Shown: positions 27,923 to 40,700 of the stretch, piece by piece | How positions within the stretch are numbered: the stretch's first letter is position 1 | Layout of the letters: the number at the start of each line of letters is the position of its first letter | Source: Paraburkholderia sp. BL25I1N1 | GTDB lineage: Bacteria; Pseudomonadota; Gammaproteobacteria; Burkholderiales; Burkholderiaceae | NCBI RefSeq assembly: GCF_003002025.1 | Contig: NZ_PVZB01000007.1 | Span: 62,001 to 126,000 of the forward strand | Length of the DNA: 64,000 bases | Direction: 5' to 3' | The notes under the pieces: model-generated | Seen by the model: the letters and a program-made list of their open reading frames with translations, nothing else | Databases searched by the model: none | Told to the model about the DNA's origin: nothing | Made by a program: the position numbers and the translations under genes

Positions 27923-28327
27923 ACGCGATGAGAGCGGGCGCGACTGGAAATATTGACAGGATTGTCAGGGGCGAGGCAGGCCGTCTCACGACTGATTGGT
28001 CTCTCCCGACAGTCGTGAATCGGCTCCCAATTGCTTCAACTTCTCGCACCTTGTGCCCGTTTCGGTTCTCCTGAATGCGTGCATTTCGGAGAAGCCCGCT
28101 TTCAACCGCAGTAGAGCAACGTGTTGCCGTGAGGCTGGCTGCATAGGTGCACTTTCCCGTTGCCAACTTACGACATTTCAGGCAAAATCTTACGTCGTTG
28201 TATTTTTCGTTGTATCTGCGCAATCGAACTGGGCAATAGCCTTGTCCATCAAGGCAGGCTAGGGTTTGTTGGAACCCCTCAGCACCCACCAGTTTCAGAT
28301 TCGGTTAAGTGTTCCAGCGCAACATAA
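27923..28327. other. Intergenic region upstream of tRNA-Asp
   Basis: These 405 bases have no convincing gene. Minus-strand frames are open but look like antisense translation. Poly-T and AT-rich patches around 28,180-28,210 mark a change in composition before the core region. No integrase remnant or direct repeat of the tRNA 3' end was found. Confidence 0.5.
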
Positions 28328-28404
28328 GGAGTGGTAGTTCAGTCGGTTAGAATACCGGCCTGTCACGCCGGGGGTCGCGGGTTCGAGTCCCGTCCACTCC
28401 GCCA
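28328..28404 (+). tRNA. tRNA-Asp (anticodon GTC)
   Basis: This 77-base tRNA folds cleanly. The acceptor arm GGAGTGG pairs with CCACTCC at 28,394-28,400, followed by discriminator G and encoded CCA. The anticodon loop CTGTCAC sits between CCGGC and GCCGG, giving anticodon GTC at 28,362-28,364. The T arm carries GTTCGAGTC. It lies just before ppiD, and a short hairpin terminator follows. Confidence 0.97.
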
Positions 28405-28413
28405 GTATCCTCG

Positions 28414-28440
28414 AAAGGCGAACTCCGGTTCGCCTTTTTT
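28414..28440 (+). terminator. Rho-independent terminator after tRNA-Asp
   Basis: A 10-bp stem AAAGGCGAAC / GTTCGCCTTT with loop TCCG is followed by a T-run to 28,440. It ends the tRNA transcript shortly before ppiD. Confidence 0.85.
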
Positions 28441-28490
28441 ATTGCCCGCTGTTGTAAGATCGGGCGTTCTGTTTTTGGCACTCCTCACGC

Positions 28491-30428
28491 ATGCTCGATT
28501 TTTTCCGTAATCACAAACGCCTGATGATGTTCATGCTCATCCTCGTCATTGTGCCGGGGTTGGGTTTTGTGGGTATTCAGGGCTTTCGCGGCTTCTTTGA
28601 CGAAAGTGCAAACGTCGCGAGCGTCAACGGTCACAAGATCACGCGCGCTGAATACGACAACGCGATGCGTCAGCAACTCGATCGCGCCCGTCAAATGCTC
28701 GGCGCGCAGTTCGATATGAAGTCGTTCGACACGCCGGAACGCCGCGCGCAGATGCTCGATGGTCTGATCGAGCAACGCGTGCTGGCCGATGAAACACAGC
28801 GCCTGCATCTCACCGCGTCCGACGACGCCGTGCGCCGCGTGTTGATGAACGATCCGGTGATCTCGTCGCTGAAGAATCCTGACGGCACGATCGACGTCGA
28901 CCGCTACAAGCAGTTGCTCGCCATGCAAGGCATGACGCCCGACCAGTACGACGAGCGCGTGCGCTACAGCATCGCCACGCAGCAGTTGCCGGCCAGCATT
29001 CAAGGCAGCGCGTTCACGTCGAAAACGCTCGCACAGCATCTGACCGAACTCGCGGAGCAACAGCGCGAGGTGCAGGGCATTGCGTTCCATCCGCGCGACT
29101 ACGCCGCGAAGGTGCAGCCTACCGACGCGCAACTGCAAGCGTATTACGACGCGCATCGCAATGAATTCGCCACGCCGGCCACGGCCACGATCCAGTATCT
29201 CGTCTTGTCGCCGGCAACGCTCGCCGCTTCCGCGCAGCCTACCGACGCCGATCTGAAGAAGTACTACGACGACAACATCGCGCATTACCGCACTGACGGC
29301 CAGGTGCGGGCGAGCCACATTCTGATCGCAGCGCCGAAAGACGCGAGCGCGGCCGACAAGGCCAAGGCCAAACAGAAGGCCGAAGAGTTGCTCGCGCAGA
29401 TCAAGGCGCATCCGGACCAGTTCGCGCAGATCGCACAGCAGAATTCGCAAGACCCGGGTTCGGCGTCGAAGGGCGGCGATCTGGGCTACTTCGGCCGCGG
29501 CATGATCGCGGGCGGCCAGGCGTTTGATGATGCCGTGTTCGCGCTGAAGAAAGACGAAGTCAGCGGCATCGTGCAGACCGACTTCGGCTATCACATCGTC
29601 AAGGTGACGGACGTGAAACCGGCGGTCACGAAGCCGTTCGACGAAGTGAAAGATCAGATCTCGAAAGACCTGAAGACGCAGTTGGCCAGCAAGGCATTCA
29701 CCGACGATTCGGAAGGTTTCACGTCGATCGTCTATGAAAAAGCGAAGAGCCTGCAACCGGCCGCCGACAAGTACAAGCTGCAAGTGCAGACCGCCACGGT
29801 CACGCCGCAGCCGGATCCGAAGCTCGCGCCTGACAGCCCGTTGAACAATGCGAAGTTCCTCGCCGCGGTGTTCGCCAGTGACGCCACGACGGCACGCAAC
29901 AACACGCAGGCCATCGACGTCGGCGGCAACACGTTGATCGCGGCGCGCGTGACCGACTATAAGGCCGCGGCAGTGCCGGCGCTCGACGCCGTCAAGGACG
30001 CGGTGCGTCAGAAAGTGATCGCGGTTCAGTCGGATGAAGCGGCTCACAAGGACGGTGTGGCCAAACTGGCCGAGTTCGAAAAGTCGAAGGCAACGACGGG
30101 CTTCTCGTCGCCGTTGAAGGTGTCGCGCAACGACGCGCAAGGCGTGCCGCCGGCCGCATTGAGTGCAATCTACAAGGCGGACGCGCAAAAATTGCCGGCT
30201 TACGTCGGGGTGGATCTCGGCGACGACGGCTATGCGATCTATCGCGTGAACGCGGTGGTAGCGGGGCACACGGTCGATCCGCAACGTCTGGCTGCAGCGC
30301 AGCAACAGATCGCACAGGTCGATGCGCAGTCCGAAGCAGAGGCCTATGTCGAAGCAGTGCGCGCGCGTTCGAAGGTGAAGTTCTACGGCTCGCTCGACAG
30401 CAGCAATGCCCAGGCGAGCGGCGAGTAA
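28491..30428 (+). CDS. ppiD: Periplasmic folding chaperone / PPIase PpiD
   Basis: This 645-residue protein is anchored by one N-terminal membrane span (LMMFMLILVIVPGLGFVGI). SurA-N-like helices follow (about residues 45-200), and then a parvulin-type PPIase domain (about 265-360: VRASHILIAAPKDAS, GDLGYFGRGMIAGGQAFDD, FGYHIVKV). It assists outer-membrane protein folding at the Sec exit. It is the first gene after tRNA-Asp, as expected in Burkholderiales, and is followed by a strong terminator. Confidence 0.95.
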   Translation: MLDFFRNHKRLMMFMLILVIVPGLGFVGIQGFRGFFDESANVASVNGHKITRAEYDNAMRQQLDRARQMLGAQFDMKSFDTPERRAQMLDGLIEQRVLADETQRLHLTASDDAVRRVLMNDPVISSLKNPDGTIDVDRYKQLLAMQGMTPDQYDERVRYSIATQQLPASIQGSAFTSKTLAQHLTELAEQQREVQGIAFHPRDYAAKVQPTDAQLQAYYDAHRNEFATPATATIQYLVLSPATLAASAQPTDADLKKYYDDNIAHYRTDGQVRASHILIAAPKDASAADKAKAKQKAEELLAQIKAHPDQFAQIAQQNSQDPGSASKGGDLGYFGRGMIAGGQAFDDAVFALKKDEVSGIVQTDFGYHIVKVTDVKPAVTKPFDEVKDQISKDLKTQLASKAFTDDSEGFTSIVYEKAKSLQPAADKYKLQVQTATVTPQPDPKLAPDSPLNNAKFLAAVFASDATTARNNTQAIDVGGNTLIAARVTDYKAAAVPALDAVKDAVRQKVIAVQSDEAAHKDGVAKLAEFEKSKATTGFSSPLKVSRNDAQGVPPAALSAIYKADAQKLPAYVGVDLGDDGYAIYRVNAVVAGHTVDPQRLAAAQQQIAQVDAQSEAEAYVEAVRARSKVKFYGSLDSSNAQASGE

Positions 30429-30442
30429 GACCGCCCAAACGC

Positions 30443-30471
30443 AAAAAAGCCCCGCAAATGCGGGGCTTTTT
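30443..30471 (+). terminator. Rho-independent terminator of ppiD
   Basis: Stem GCCCCGC (30,449-30,455) / GCGGGGC (30,460-30,466), loop AAAT, flanked by an A-run and followed by five T. It could serve both strands. Confidence 0.88.
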
Positions 30472-30523
30472 CATTTGACGAGTGCAAAATCGTCAAACGG
30501 CTTGCCGCGACACGCTGCGAGCG

Positions 30524-30865
30524 TTACAGGCAGCCGCTGATCGCGCTCGTGGCGTCGCTGCCGCCAGCGCCACCGGCGCGGAAGCCGACCCACGTACCCT
30601 TGCCGGAGTACGACGGACGTACGACAGCAGCGGCGCCGTTGGGCGGCTGCTGACCCGGAACATACACATCCATGGCTTGATCGTTAGCCAATGTGTCTTG
30701 CGAGACGACCTGTTGCTGCGAGCTGTCGGCCCACTTCTGCGCGATGCAGGTAGCGACGGCCTTCGGCGGTTGCTGGCTTTCGCCTACGGACTGAACGCCA
30801 GCGGGCGGTTGAGCGGCGCAGGCAGAAATTGCCACGGTCAAAGCGATTAACGGTAAATATTTCAC
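30524..30865 (-). CDS. Small predicted lipoprotein
   Basis: This 113-residue protein begins MKYLPLIALTVAISAC, a signal peptide with lipobox ISAC (Cys16). The mature part is rich in Gln, Pro and Gly and contains a single further pair of Cys (TCIAQKW, SGCL), which may form a disulfide. No family is recognised. The start is GTG with GGAG five bases upstream (CTCC at 30,871-30,874). It is convergent with ppiD and downstream of tesA on the same strand. Confidence 0.8.
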   Translation of the reverse strand: MKYLPLIALTVAISACAAQPPAGVQSVGESQQPPKAVATCIAQKWADSSQQQVVSQDTLANDQAMDVYVPGQQPPNGAAAVVRPSYSGKGTWVGFRAGGAGGSDATSAISGCL

Positions 30866-30982
30866 GTTATCTCCTCAAAAGTCGCTCAAAATCGAGCCGG
30901 TTACGCGGGATTACGAAAGTGTCAGAGAGAACTTACCGATCCGCGTTCCCACAGTTCTGGAAACAAGTTGTTAGCAGATTTT

Positions 30983-31660
30983 TCAGTGCGGCGAACTTGT
31001 GCGAAGGAGTGGCTTGACTGCGGGCCACACGTTGTTAAGTAGCACTGGCTGTGCCTGCTGGGTCGGGTGAATCTGATCGGCCTGGAACATATCCGGTTTG
31101 TCGGCGATGCCGGCGAGCAGAAACGGCACGAGCGTCACACGCAACTGTTTGGACAGTTCGCCGTACAAGCCGTGGAACTTTTGCGTGTAGTCCGGGCCGT
31201 AATTAGGCGGCACGTACATGCCCACCAGTACGACCTTCGCGTGACCTTGCTGAGCCTGCTCGATGATCGTGCGCAGGTTGTCTTCGGTGGTGGAGAGCGG
31301 CACGCCGCGCAAGGCGTCGTTGGCGCCGAGTTCGACGATCACGATGCTCGGCTTCAGGCGCTGCATGAGCGCCGGCAAGCGGGCTCGTCCGCCGCTCGTG
31401 GTGTCGCCGCTAATGCTCGCATTGGCGACGCTATAATCGATTCGCTCGTCGGCGAGGCGCTGGCGCATCAACGCAACCCATCCCGTGTCGCGGGGCAGGC
31501 CGTATTCGGCGGAGATGCTGTCGCCGAGCACGACGATCACCGGCTTGGCCGGTTCGGGCGCGTTGGCGGCCCGCGCCGTGAAGCTCACGGAAAGAAACAG
31601 GGTGGCGGCCACGGCGGCGCAGCCGCATGCCGTTGTCAACGCCGTGGCGCGAGACGTCAT
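30983..31660 (-). CDS. tesA: Arylesterase / acyl-CoA thioesterase I, GDSL type
   Basis: This roughly 225-residue GDSL hydrolase has block I VVLGDSISAEYG, block II with Gly (ISGDTTSGG), block III GANDALRG and block V DQIHPTQQAQ, so Ser, Gly, Asn and His of the SGNH set are all present. The N-terminus (ACGCAAVAATLFLSVSF then ARA) is a signal peptide, so it acts in the periplasm. The start is placed at 31,660; an ATG at 31,690 is also possible but overlaps the start of the divergent ABC gene. The tesA-ybbA divergence is the same as in many proteobacteria. Confidence 0.9.
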   Translation of the reverse strand: MTSRATALTTACGCAAVAATLFLSVSFTARAANAPEPAKPVIVVLGDSISAEYGLPRDTGWVALMRQRLADERIDYSVANASISGDTTSGGRARLPALMQRLKPSIVIVELGANDALRGVPLSTTEDNLRTIIEQAQQGHAKVVLVGMYVPPNYGPDYTQKFHGLYGELSKQLRVTLVPFLLAGIADKPDMFQADQIHPTQQAQPVLLNNVWPAVKPLLRTSSPH

Positions 31661-31688
31661 GGCACGCACTTTCAACCTACGCTTCACC

Positions 31689-32375
<687 letters not shown>

Positions 32376-32406
32376 GCGAGCGTCGAGCGTCGCTGCAAAA
32401 GCAAAA

Positions 32407-32429
32407 CGGGCCGCAAGGGCCCGCTTTTT
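32407..32429 (+). terminator. Rho-independent terminator of ybbA
   Basis: Stem CGGGCC (32,407-32,412) / GGCCCG (32,418-32,423), loop GCAAG, then CTTTTT. Confidence 0.8.
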
Positions 32430-32471
32430 CATGGTGGCTTCCGGTATCGGGCGACCACGCCATTCAAGTCA

Positions 32472-32495
32472 AGCGGCGCGAACCACCGCGCCGCT
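32472..32495 (-). terminator. Hairpin after pgi
   Basis: Stem AGCGGCGCG / CGCGCCGCT with loop AACCAC lies just downstream of the pgi stop. The T-run on the minus strand is weak (GCTTGACTTG), so termination is likely but may be inefficient. Confidence 0.5.
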
Positions 32496-32500
32496 CACCA

Positions 32501-34123
<1,623 letters not shown>

Positions 34124-34357
34124 AGCGTCCGTCTAACCAAGTGGCACGAAGAAAGGCGCGCGCGTGAAGCGCTGCCGAGGATGATGCAACGATGCTGTTA
34201 GAGCGATGCCGCGCGGCCGGGTCCGCCGAGGGTGGCGATAATAATTCGCCGTCACCCATCGTGGCTCCGACGCGCGGCGCAGTCAGTCAGTATAACGGCG
34301 TTGCGTGACGGACGGCAGCGGTTTGGGCGGTCCATCCATAGGTTGGGACGGACAGCT

Positions 34358-35947
34358 TCAGCACTCCGCTGCCGGATAAAACAGGCGGTTGAGCAAGGTC
34401 CGCACCATCGGCGCCAGTTCGCCCGCGGTCAGGCCGGCGGGACCGTGGCCTTGTGCGCTCAGCGTGTCGGCGGCGAGGCCGTGCAGATAGACGCCCGCGA
34501 GTGCGGCTTCGTAGCGCGGCAGATGCTGTGCGAGCAGCGCGCCGATGATGCCGCCGAGCACGTCGCCGGTGCCGCCCGTCGCGAGCGCGGCGTTGCCGGT
34601 CGGATTGATCGCGAGGCGCCCGTCCGCTGCGGCGATGACGGTGCCCGTGCCCTTGAGCACCACCACGGCCGCGTAGCGCGCGGCGAGCGAGCGCGCCGCG
34701 GCGAGGCGGTCGCGCTGCACGCCCGGCGCGTCGGTGCCGAGCAGGCGCGCGGCTTCGAGCGGGTGCGGCGTGAGGATGCACGGATCGCCTTGCACGCCGC
34801 GCGCGGTGACATCGGCGGCAAGCGCAGGGTCCTTCGAGATCAGGTTCAGCGCGTCCGCGTCGAACAGCTTGGGGACGTCGAGTTGCAGCACGTCGTGCAT
34901 CACGCGCGTGGCGCATTCGCGATGACCCATGCCGCAGCCGACGGCGAGCGCGTCCATCTGGTCGAGCGGCAGATCGTCGACGGCATGCAGCATGAGTTCG
35001 GGGTGCGGCGGATCGTAGGGCGGGGCGCCTTCGCCTAGCAGCGCGACGTGCACCTTGCCCGCGCCGGTGTACAGCGCCGCGCGCGAGGCGAGGATCGGCG
35101 CGCCGCACATGCCGGTGTCGCCGCCGACCACGGCGAGGCTGCCGAAGCTGCCCTTGTTGGTCGCGAAATCGCGCGGCGGCAGAAAGGCGGCGAAGAGTTC
35201 GGGGGCATTCAGTTGCACGGCCGTGCGGCCGCTCGTGTCGACGCCGATCGGCGCGACCGTGACGGCGCCGGCGAGATCGCGCCCTTGGGCGGTGAAGAGC
35301 CCCGGTTTGGCGCCGATGAAGGTGATCGTGTGGGTGGCATGGACGGCGGCGCCGGCGCCATTGCCCACAACGGTGCCGGTGTCGCTGTCGAGGCCGCTCG
35401 GCACGTCGAGCGCCAGCACGCCGCCTTTGCGCGGCCGTGCTTTCGCGCGTTGCGAAAGCTGCCGGGCGACGGCCGCGAACACGCCTTCGAGCGGACGCGT
35501 CAGGCCGATGCCGAACATGCCGTCCACCAGCCACCGGTAGCCGTCCAGCGAGGCGGGCGGCGCGCTGGTGATCGCGACGCCGGCCGCGCGGGCCGTGTCG
35601 AGCGCCCAGCGCGCGTCGTCCGGTTTCACTTCGACCGGCATGCACAGCTCGACGGCGATGCCGGCCTGGTGCAGTTCCGTCGCGAGAACGAGCGCGTCGC
35701 CGCCGTTGTTGCCCGGCCCGGCGATGAGCCACACCTTCTGCCTGGATTTCTCGATCGACGTATCGCGGGTGATCTGCTCGCGCAGGAAGCTCGCGGCGGA
35801 TTTCCCGGCGCGCGACATCAGCGTGTGTTTCGGCAAAGCGGCCGCCGCCTGGGATTCGGCGATCCGCAGGTCGGTGAGCGTAAGCAAAGGCAGCGCCCGG
35901 TTGTGCGGGCTGATGAGTGTCGGCGGCGTGTGGTCGGCTTCTGTCAT
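34358..35947 (-). CDS. nnr: Bifunctional NAD(P)H-hydrate epimerase / ADP-dependent dehydratase
   Basis: This 529-residue two-domain repair enzyme has an N-terminal epimerase (about residues 25-235; LIAGPGNNGGDALVLA, LALDVPSGLDSDTG). The C-terminal ribokinase-like dehydratase (about 250-520) carries VGCGMGHRE, LTPHPLEAARLL and the ADP-binding/catalytic NPTGNAALATGGTGDVLGG. It restores damaged NADH and NADPH hydrates. It precedes pgi on the same strand with a 234-base gap. Confidence 0.95.
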   Translation of the reverse strand: MTEADHTPPTLISPHNRALPLLTLTDLRIAESQAAAALPKHTLMSRAGKSAASFLREQITRDTSIEKSRQKVWLIAGPGNNGGDALVLATELHQAGIAVELCMPVEVKPDDARWALDTARAAGVAITSAPPASLDGYRWLVDGMFGIGLTRPLEGVFAAVARQLSQRAKARPRKGGVLALDVPSGLDSDTGTVVGNGAGAAVHATHTITFIGAKPGLFTAQGRDLAGAVTVAPIGVDTSGRTAVQLNAPELFAAFLPPRDFATNKGSFGSLAVVGGDTGMCGAPILASRAALYTGAGKVHVALLGEGAPPYDPPHPELMLHAVDDLPLDQMDALAVGCGMGHRECATRVMHDVLQLDVPKLFDADALNLISKDPALAADVTARGVQGDPCILTPHPLEAARLLGTDAPGVQRDRLAAARSLAARYAAVVVLKGTGTVIAAADGRLAINPTGNAALATGGTGDVLGGIIGALLAQHLPRYEAALAGVYLHGLAADTLSAQGHGPAGLTAGELAPMVRTLLNRLFYPAAEC

Positions 35948-36038
35948 GGCGAGGCTTGGCGGTTCGCCCGGCGGCAGGCGAAAAAGCTGGGGGAATCGCT
36001 ATGGTAGTGCCGATGAGTGCCCGGCGGTCACCTCTTGC

Positions 36039-36058
36039 GGCCCGCTCGTGCGCGGGCC
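36039..36058 (-). terminator. Hairpin after the dadA-like gene
   Basis: Stem GGCCCGC / GCGGGCC with loop TCGTGC lies just past the dadA-like stop. No clear T-run follows on the minus strand, so this is a weak terminator call. Confidence 0.45.
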
Positions 36059-36064
36059 GGCGAA

Positions 36065-37363
36065 TTACCTGAACCGATCCGCGCGCAGCGCGGCCAGTGT
36101 GTCCGTGGGGACGTCCGGCGTGCCGCCCGAAATCAGGTCGGCCACCAGCTTACCCGATCCGCAGGCGAGCCCCCAACCGGCCGGGCCGTGGCCCACATTG
36201 ACGAAAAGACGCGGATGCAGCGCGTTGCCGATCACCGGCAAGCCGTCCGGCGACAGCAGTTTGACGCCTTCCCACGGCAAGGCCACCGAGATTCGCGCGG
36301 CGCCCGGAATCCAGTCGTGCGTCGCCTGGCCGAGCAGGGCGAGGGCTTCCTTGGTCACCGCTTCGCCCAACGGCTTGTCGATCTGGCCGGCGCTTTGCAA
36401 GACCGCGCCGCCCGCAATCCGCAGGCGATGGTTCATGCGGCTAATCGCGATCCGCTTCACCGCATCCACGATGGCGACGTGCGGTGCGCATTCCTCATGC
36501 GCGATCGGTGCGACCAGCGTGTGCAGACGCAGCGGATGCAGCGGCAAGCGCAGGCCGAGACGCTCGAGCAGCGGCAGGCTACCGTGACCGGCGGCCACGA
36601 CCACCGCGTCGGCGTGGATCACATCGACTTCGCGTGAACGGGAGGTCGCGCCCGGCTGCGGCGCCAGTTCCACCGAGGCGCGCTGGCCGTCCAGACGGAT
36701 CGACGAGACTTCGCAGCCCAGCATGAATTGCACTCCGCCCTGCGTATCCAGCGTCTGCTTGATGAGCTTGGTGAAGAGCGGCGCATTGGCTGTGCGCTCC
36801 TGGTCGAACAGCACGCCGCCCGCGAATTCCGGCTCGGTGCGCACGGAGTGCTCGAACGCGGCGCATTGTTCGGGTGTCAGCTCGTGGTGCGGCACTTCGA
36901 AAAGCTGGAGCAGGCCGCGCGCGGGCCGCAGCTGGTCCCATTCCTGTTCGGAGCGCACCAGATAGAGCAGGCCGCTGGTCTGTTCGAACTCGAGGCCGAA
37001 GCGCGCCTCCATGTCCGCCATGGTGTCGCGCGACAGCTCGATCAGCGGTCGCAGCAATCCGTATTGATGGCCGAATGCGTTGGGTTCCTGCAGCTCGACG
37101 AGCTGCTTGACGAACTGGCGCGCCGAGCCGGTGAAGCCGGCCTTGTTGATGACGCCGTTTTTGGCGTTCTGGCGGCTGGCCATGAAGGTCGGGCCGAACC
37201 AGACGTCGAGTGGAGTCGGCAGGACGGTGCCGCCGTGTCCATAGGTTGCGCCCTGCGCAACCGTGGCGTGGCGCTCGACGACGCATACCCGATGGCCGGC
37301 CGCGCGCAGTTGATAAGCGGTGGCGACGCCCGCAATTCCGCCGCCGATGACGATGACATCCAT
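36065..37363 (-). CDS. FAD-dependent D-amino acid dehydrogenase-like protein
   Basis: This 432-residue DAO-family oxidoreductase has the FAD motif VIVIGGGIAGVATAYQLRAAG, the GATYGHGGTVLPTP block and the C-terminal VNVGHGPAGWGLACGSGKLVADL, all typical of DadA small-subunit proteins, which oxidise D-amino acids and pass electrons to the respiratory chain. Whether it is the main DadA is not certain, since no alanine racemase or other dad genes are adjacent. It is divergent from purL. Confidence 0.88.
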   Translation of the reverse strand: MDVIVIGGGIAGVATAYQLRAAGHRVCVVERHATVAQGATYGHGGTVLPTPLDVWFGPTFMASRQNAKNGVINKAGFTGSARQFVKQLVELQEPNAFGHQYGLLRPLIELSRDTMADMEARFGLEFEQTSGLLYLVRSEQEWDQLRPARGLLQLFEVPHHELTPEQCAAFEHSVRTEPEFAGGVLFDQERTANAPLFTKLIKQTLDTQGGVQFMLGCEVSSIRLDGQRASVELAPQPGATSRSREVDVIHADAVVVAAGHGSLPLLERLGLRLPLHPLRLHTLVAPIAHEECAPHVAIVDAVKRIAISRMNHRLRIAGGAVLQSAGQIDKPLGEAVTKEALALLGQATHDWIPGAARISVALPWEGVKLLSPDGLPVIGNALHPRLFVNVGHGPAGWGLACGSGKLVADLISGGTPDVPTDTLAALRADRFR

Positions 37364-37756
37364 GTTCTGATTCGATTTGCCGACGGGACGCCGAAGCGGC
37401 GCTTGCCCGTTGAGCGTGACATGCGGCGCGCCGTGCCGCCTGCGTGGCCGCTCGCGCCGATCTGGTGAAAGGGCGAATGATAGCAGTCAAACCGCTGGCG
37501 CGGCCACGCGGGCGCAACGCCGGCGCGCCGGCGCGATTGGCGTAACGAGCGCACCGGAAGTCGCACGGAACCCACGCGGAGCTTGCGCCAAGCCCTCGCG
37601 AAACTATCTCGAAACCTGCCCGAAGCCGCACCGCCAGGCCCGCTGGAAGCCTCTTCCCGGGGTATAATCCCGGACTTCCTTTGCGCCTCACGTCGCCTTC
37701 ACGCGCGACTCATCGGCATCACTCATCGGCATCATTAGCGACGCAACGTCAAGTCC
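37364..37756 (+). promoter_or_regulatory. Divergent region with a probable purL promoter
   Basis: The 393-base gap between the dadA-like gene and purL contains a perfect -10 element TATAAT at 37,663-37,668 (in GGGGTATAATCCCGG), about 90 bases upstream of the purL ATG. The matching -35 is not recognisable. No riboswitch-like conserved fold was seen. Confidence 0.6.
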
Positions 37757-40700
37757 ATGGCCCACTTCTCGTGTTTCCCCGGCGCTTCGGCCCTTTCCGA
37801 TTTCCGTCAAACCCGCCTGCTCGACACGCTCACGCGCATCGATCCGAACATCACCGGCGTGCGCGGGCAATATCTGCACTTTGTCAACGCGCAGACGCCG
37901 CTCTCCGCTGAAGACAACGCGAAGATCGAAGCGCTGATGCACTACGGCGATCCGCTCGAAGAAACCAGCGAGCGCGGCACGGCCGAGACTTTTCTCGTAG
38001 TGCCGCGTTTCGGCACGGTGTCGCCGTGGGCCAGCAAGGCAACGGATATCGCGCATCTGTGCGGCCTCACGCAGGTGCGCCGCATCGAGCGCGGCGTCGA
38101 GTACACGGTCACGCTGAAAAGCGGCCTGCTGGGCGGCAAGAAAGCACTCTCCGACGAAGCCCGCGCCGCTGTCGCGGCGGCCTTGCACGACCGGATGACC
38201 GAGAGCGTGGCGCCGTCGCGTGACCACGCGCTGCATCTGTTCGACGAACTGCCGGCCAAGCCGCTGCAAACCGTCGACGTATTGAGCAACGGCCGCGGCG
38301 CGCTGGAAACGGCGAACACGGAACTGGGCCTCGCGCTCGCCGACGACGAAATCGACTACCTCGTCGACGCCTTCACGAAGCTCGGCCGCAACCCGACTGA
38401 CGTCGAACTGATGATGTTCGCGCAGGCCAACAGCGAACACTGCCGCCACAAGATTTTCAACGCGGACTGGACCATCGACGGCGAAAAGCAGGATATCTCG
38501 CTGTTCAACATGATCCGCAACACCGAAAAGCTGAATCCGCAGGGCACGATCGTCGCGTATTCGGATAACTCGGCGATCATGGCGGGCGGCATGGCCGAGC
38601 GCTGGTTCCCGCGCACCCCGGCCGACCTGGGCGCGAGCGAACTGCCTGAGCACTACCGCCGCAGCAATGAACTCACGCACACCTTGATGAAGGTGGAAAC
38701 GCACAATCACCCGACCGCGATCTCGCCGTTCCCGGGCGCCGCGACCGGCGCCGGCGGTGAAATCCGCGACGAAGGCGCCACCGGCCGTGGCGCGCGTCCC
38801 AAAGCCGGTCTGGCGGGCTTCACGGTGTCGAATCTGGAATTGCCGGACGGCGTCGAGACGTGGGAAAACGCGCGCGACGCCGCGCAGCCGCTCGCACACC
38901 GCAATCCGGACGACAAACACGAAGCGTACGGCCGCCCCGACCGCATCGCCTCGCCGCTGCAGATCATGATCGACGGCCCGCTCGGCGGCGCCGCGTTCAA
39001 TAACGAATTCGGACGGCCGAATCTGGGCGGCTATTTCCGCGCTTACGAGCAGAACGTCGCGGGGCTGGTGCGCGGCTATCACAAGCCGATCATGATCGCC
39101 GGCGGCATCGGCAATATCTCGGACCAGCACACGCATAAGCACGATCTGCCGGAAGGCTCGCTGCTGATCCAGATCGGCGGTCCGGGCATGCGCATCGGCA
39201 TGGGCGGCGGCGCCGCTAGCTCAATGGCGACCGGCACCAACACGGCTGAACTCGACTTCGACTCGGTGCAGCGCGGCAACCCGGAAATCGAGCGCCGTGC
39301 GCAGGAAGTCATCAACGCGTGCTGGCAGCTCGGCGAAAAGAACCCGATCCTGAGCATTCACGACGTGGGTGCGGGCGGTCTTTCGAACGCTTTCCCGGAA
39401 GTCGTCGACGGCGCCGGCAAGGGCGCGCTTTTCGATCTGCGCAAGATCCAGCTGGAAGAAAGCGGCTTGTCGCCGCGTGAAATCTGGTCGAACGAAGCGC
39501 AAGAACGGTACGTGCTGGCCATTGCGCCGGCCGATCTGCCGGCCTTCGCCGCCATGTGCGAGCGCGAGCGTTGCCCGTTCGCCGTGATCGGCACGGCCAC
39601 CGCCGAGCGTCAGCTCAAGCTGATCGACTCCGAACTGAACGACGACAACGCGCACCAGCCGGTCGACATGCCGATGGAAGTTCTGCTCGGCAAGGCGCCA
39701 CGCATGCATCGCGACGTCAAACGCGTCGAGCGCAAGCTCGAACCGGTGGATGTGACCGGCATCGCGCTGTCGGATGTGGCGCTCAGCGTGCTGCGTCATC
39801 CCACGGTGGCGAGCAAGTCGTTCCTGATCACGATCGGCGACCGCTCGGTGGGCGGTACGACCGCGCGCGACCAGATGGTCGGCCCGTGGCAAGTGCCGGT
39901 GGCCGACGTCGCAATCACCACGATGGACTACGCGGGTTTCACCGGCGAAGCCATGACGATGGCCGAGCGCACGCCTTTGGCTGTCATCAATGCGCCGGCG
40001 TCGGGCCGCATGGCGGTCGGCGAGGCCGTGACCAACATCGCGGCGGCGCCGATCGCGTCGCTCGACAAGCTCAAGCTGTCGGCGAACTGGATGGCCGCGT
40101 GCGGCGCGCCGGGCGAAGACGCCGCGCTCTACGACACGGTCAAGGCGATCGGCATGGAGTTGTGCCCGGCGCTCGGCATCAGCATTCCGGTCGGCAAGGA
40201 TTCGTTGTCCATGCGCACCAAGTGGGAAGACCGCGGCGTCGCGAAGGAAGTGGTCGCGCCGGTCTCGCTGATCATTTCGGCGTTCGCGCCGGTTCAGGAC
40301 GTGCGCCGCCACCTCACGCCGCAGCTGCGCCGCGCCGGCGAGGTGGGCGAGTCCGTGCTGATCGCGATCGACCTCGGCCGCGGCAAGCATCGTCTCGGCG
40401 GCAGTATTCTCGCGCAGGTCACGCAGCAGGTCGGCAACACGGTGCCGGACGTGGACGATCCGGAAGACCTCAAGCGTTTCTTCGCCGCGATCCAGGCGCT
40501 GAATCAGGACGGCAAGCTGCTCGCCTATCACGACCGCTCGGACGGCGGCCTGTGGGCGACGGTGTGCGAAATGGCATTCGCGGGCCACGTGGGCGTGTCG
40601 CTGAATGTCGACATGCTGGTGCTCGATCCGAACCACGAATCGGACTACGGCGACGCCAAAGACTGGGCGAAGCAGACCAGCGGCCGTCGTGAAGACCGTA

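Noticed and set aside
28328..28404. tRNA-Asp as an integration site for the defence locus
   Set aside because: Islands normally sit 3' of the tRNA; here ppiD follows directly, and no repeat of the tRNA 3' end was found.
28485..30305. Long minus-strand open frame opposite ppiD (606 codons)
   Set aside because: Arg/His/Val-rich translation without motifs; it is antisense to a well-supported gene and reflects high GC codon bias.
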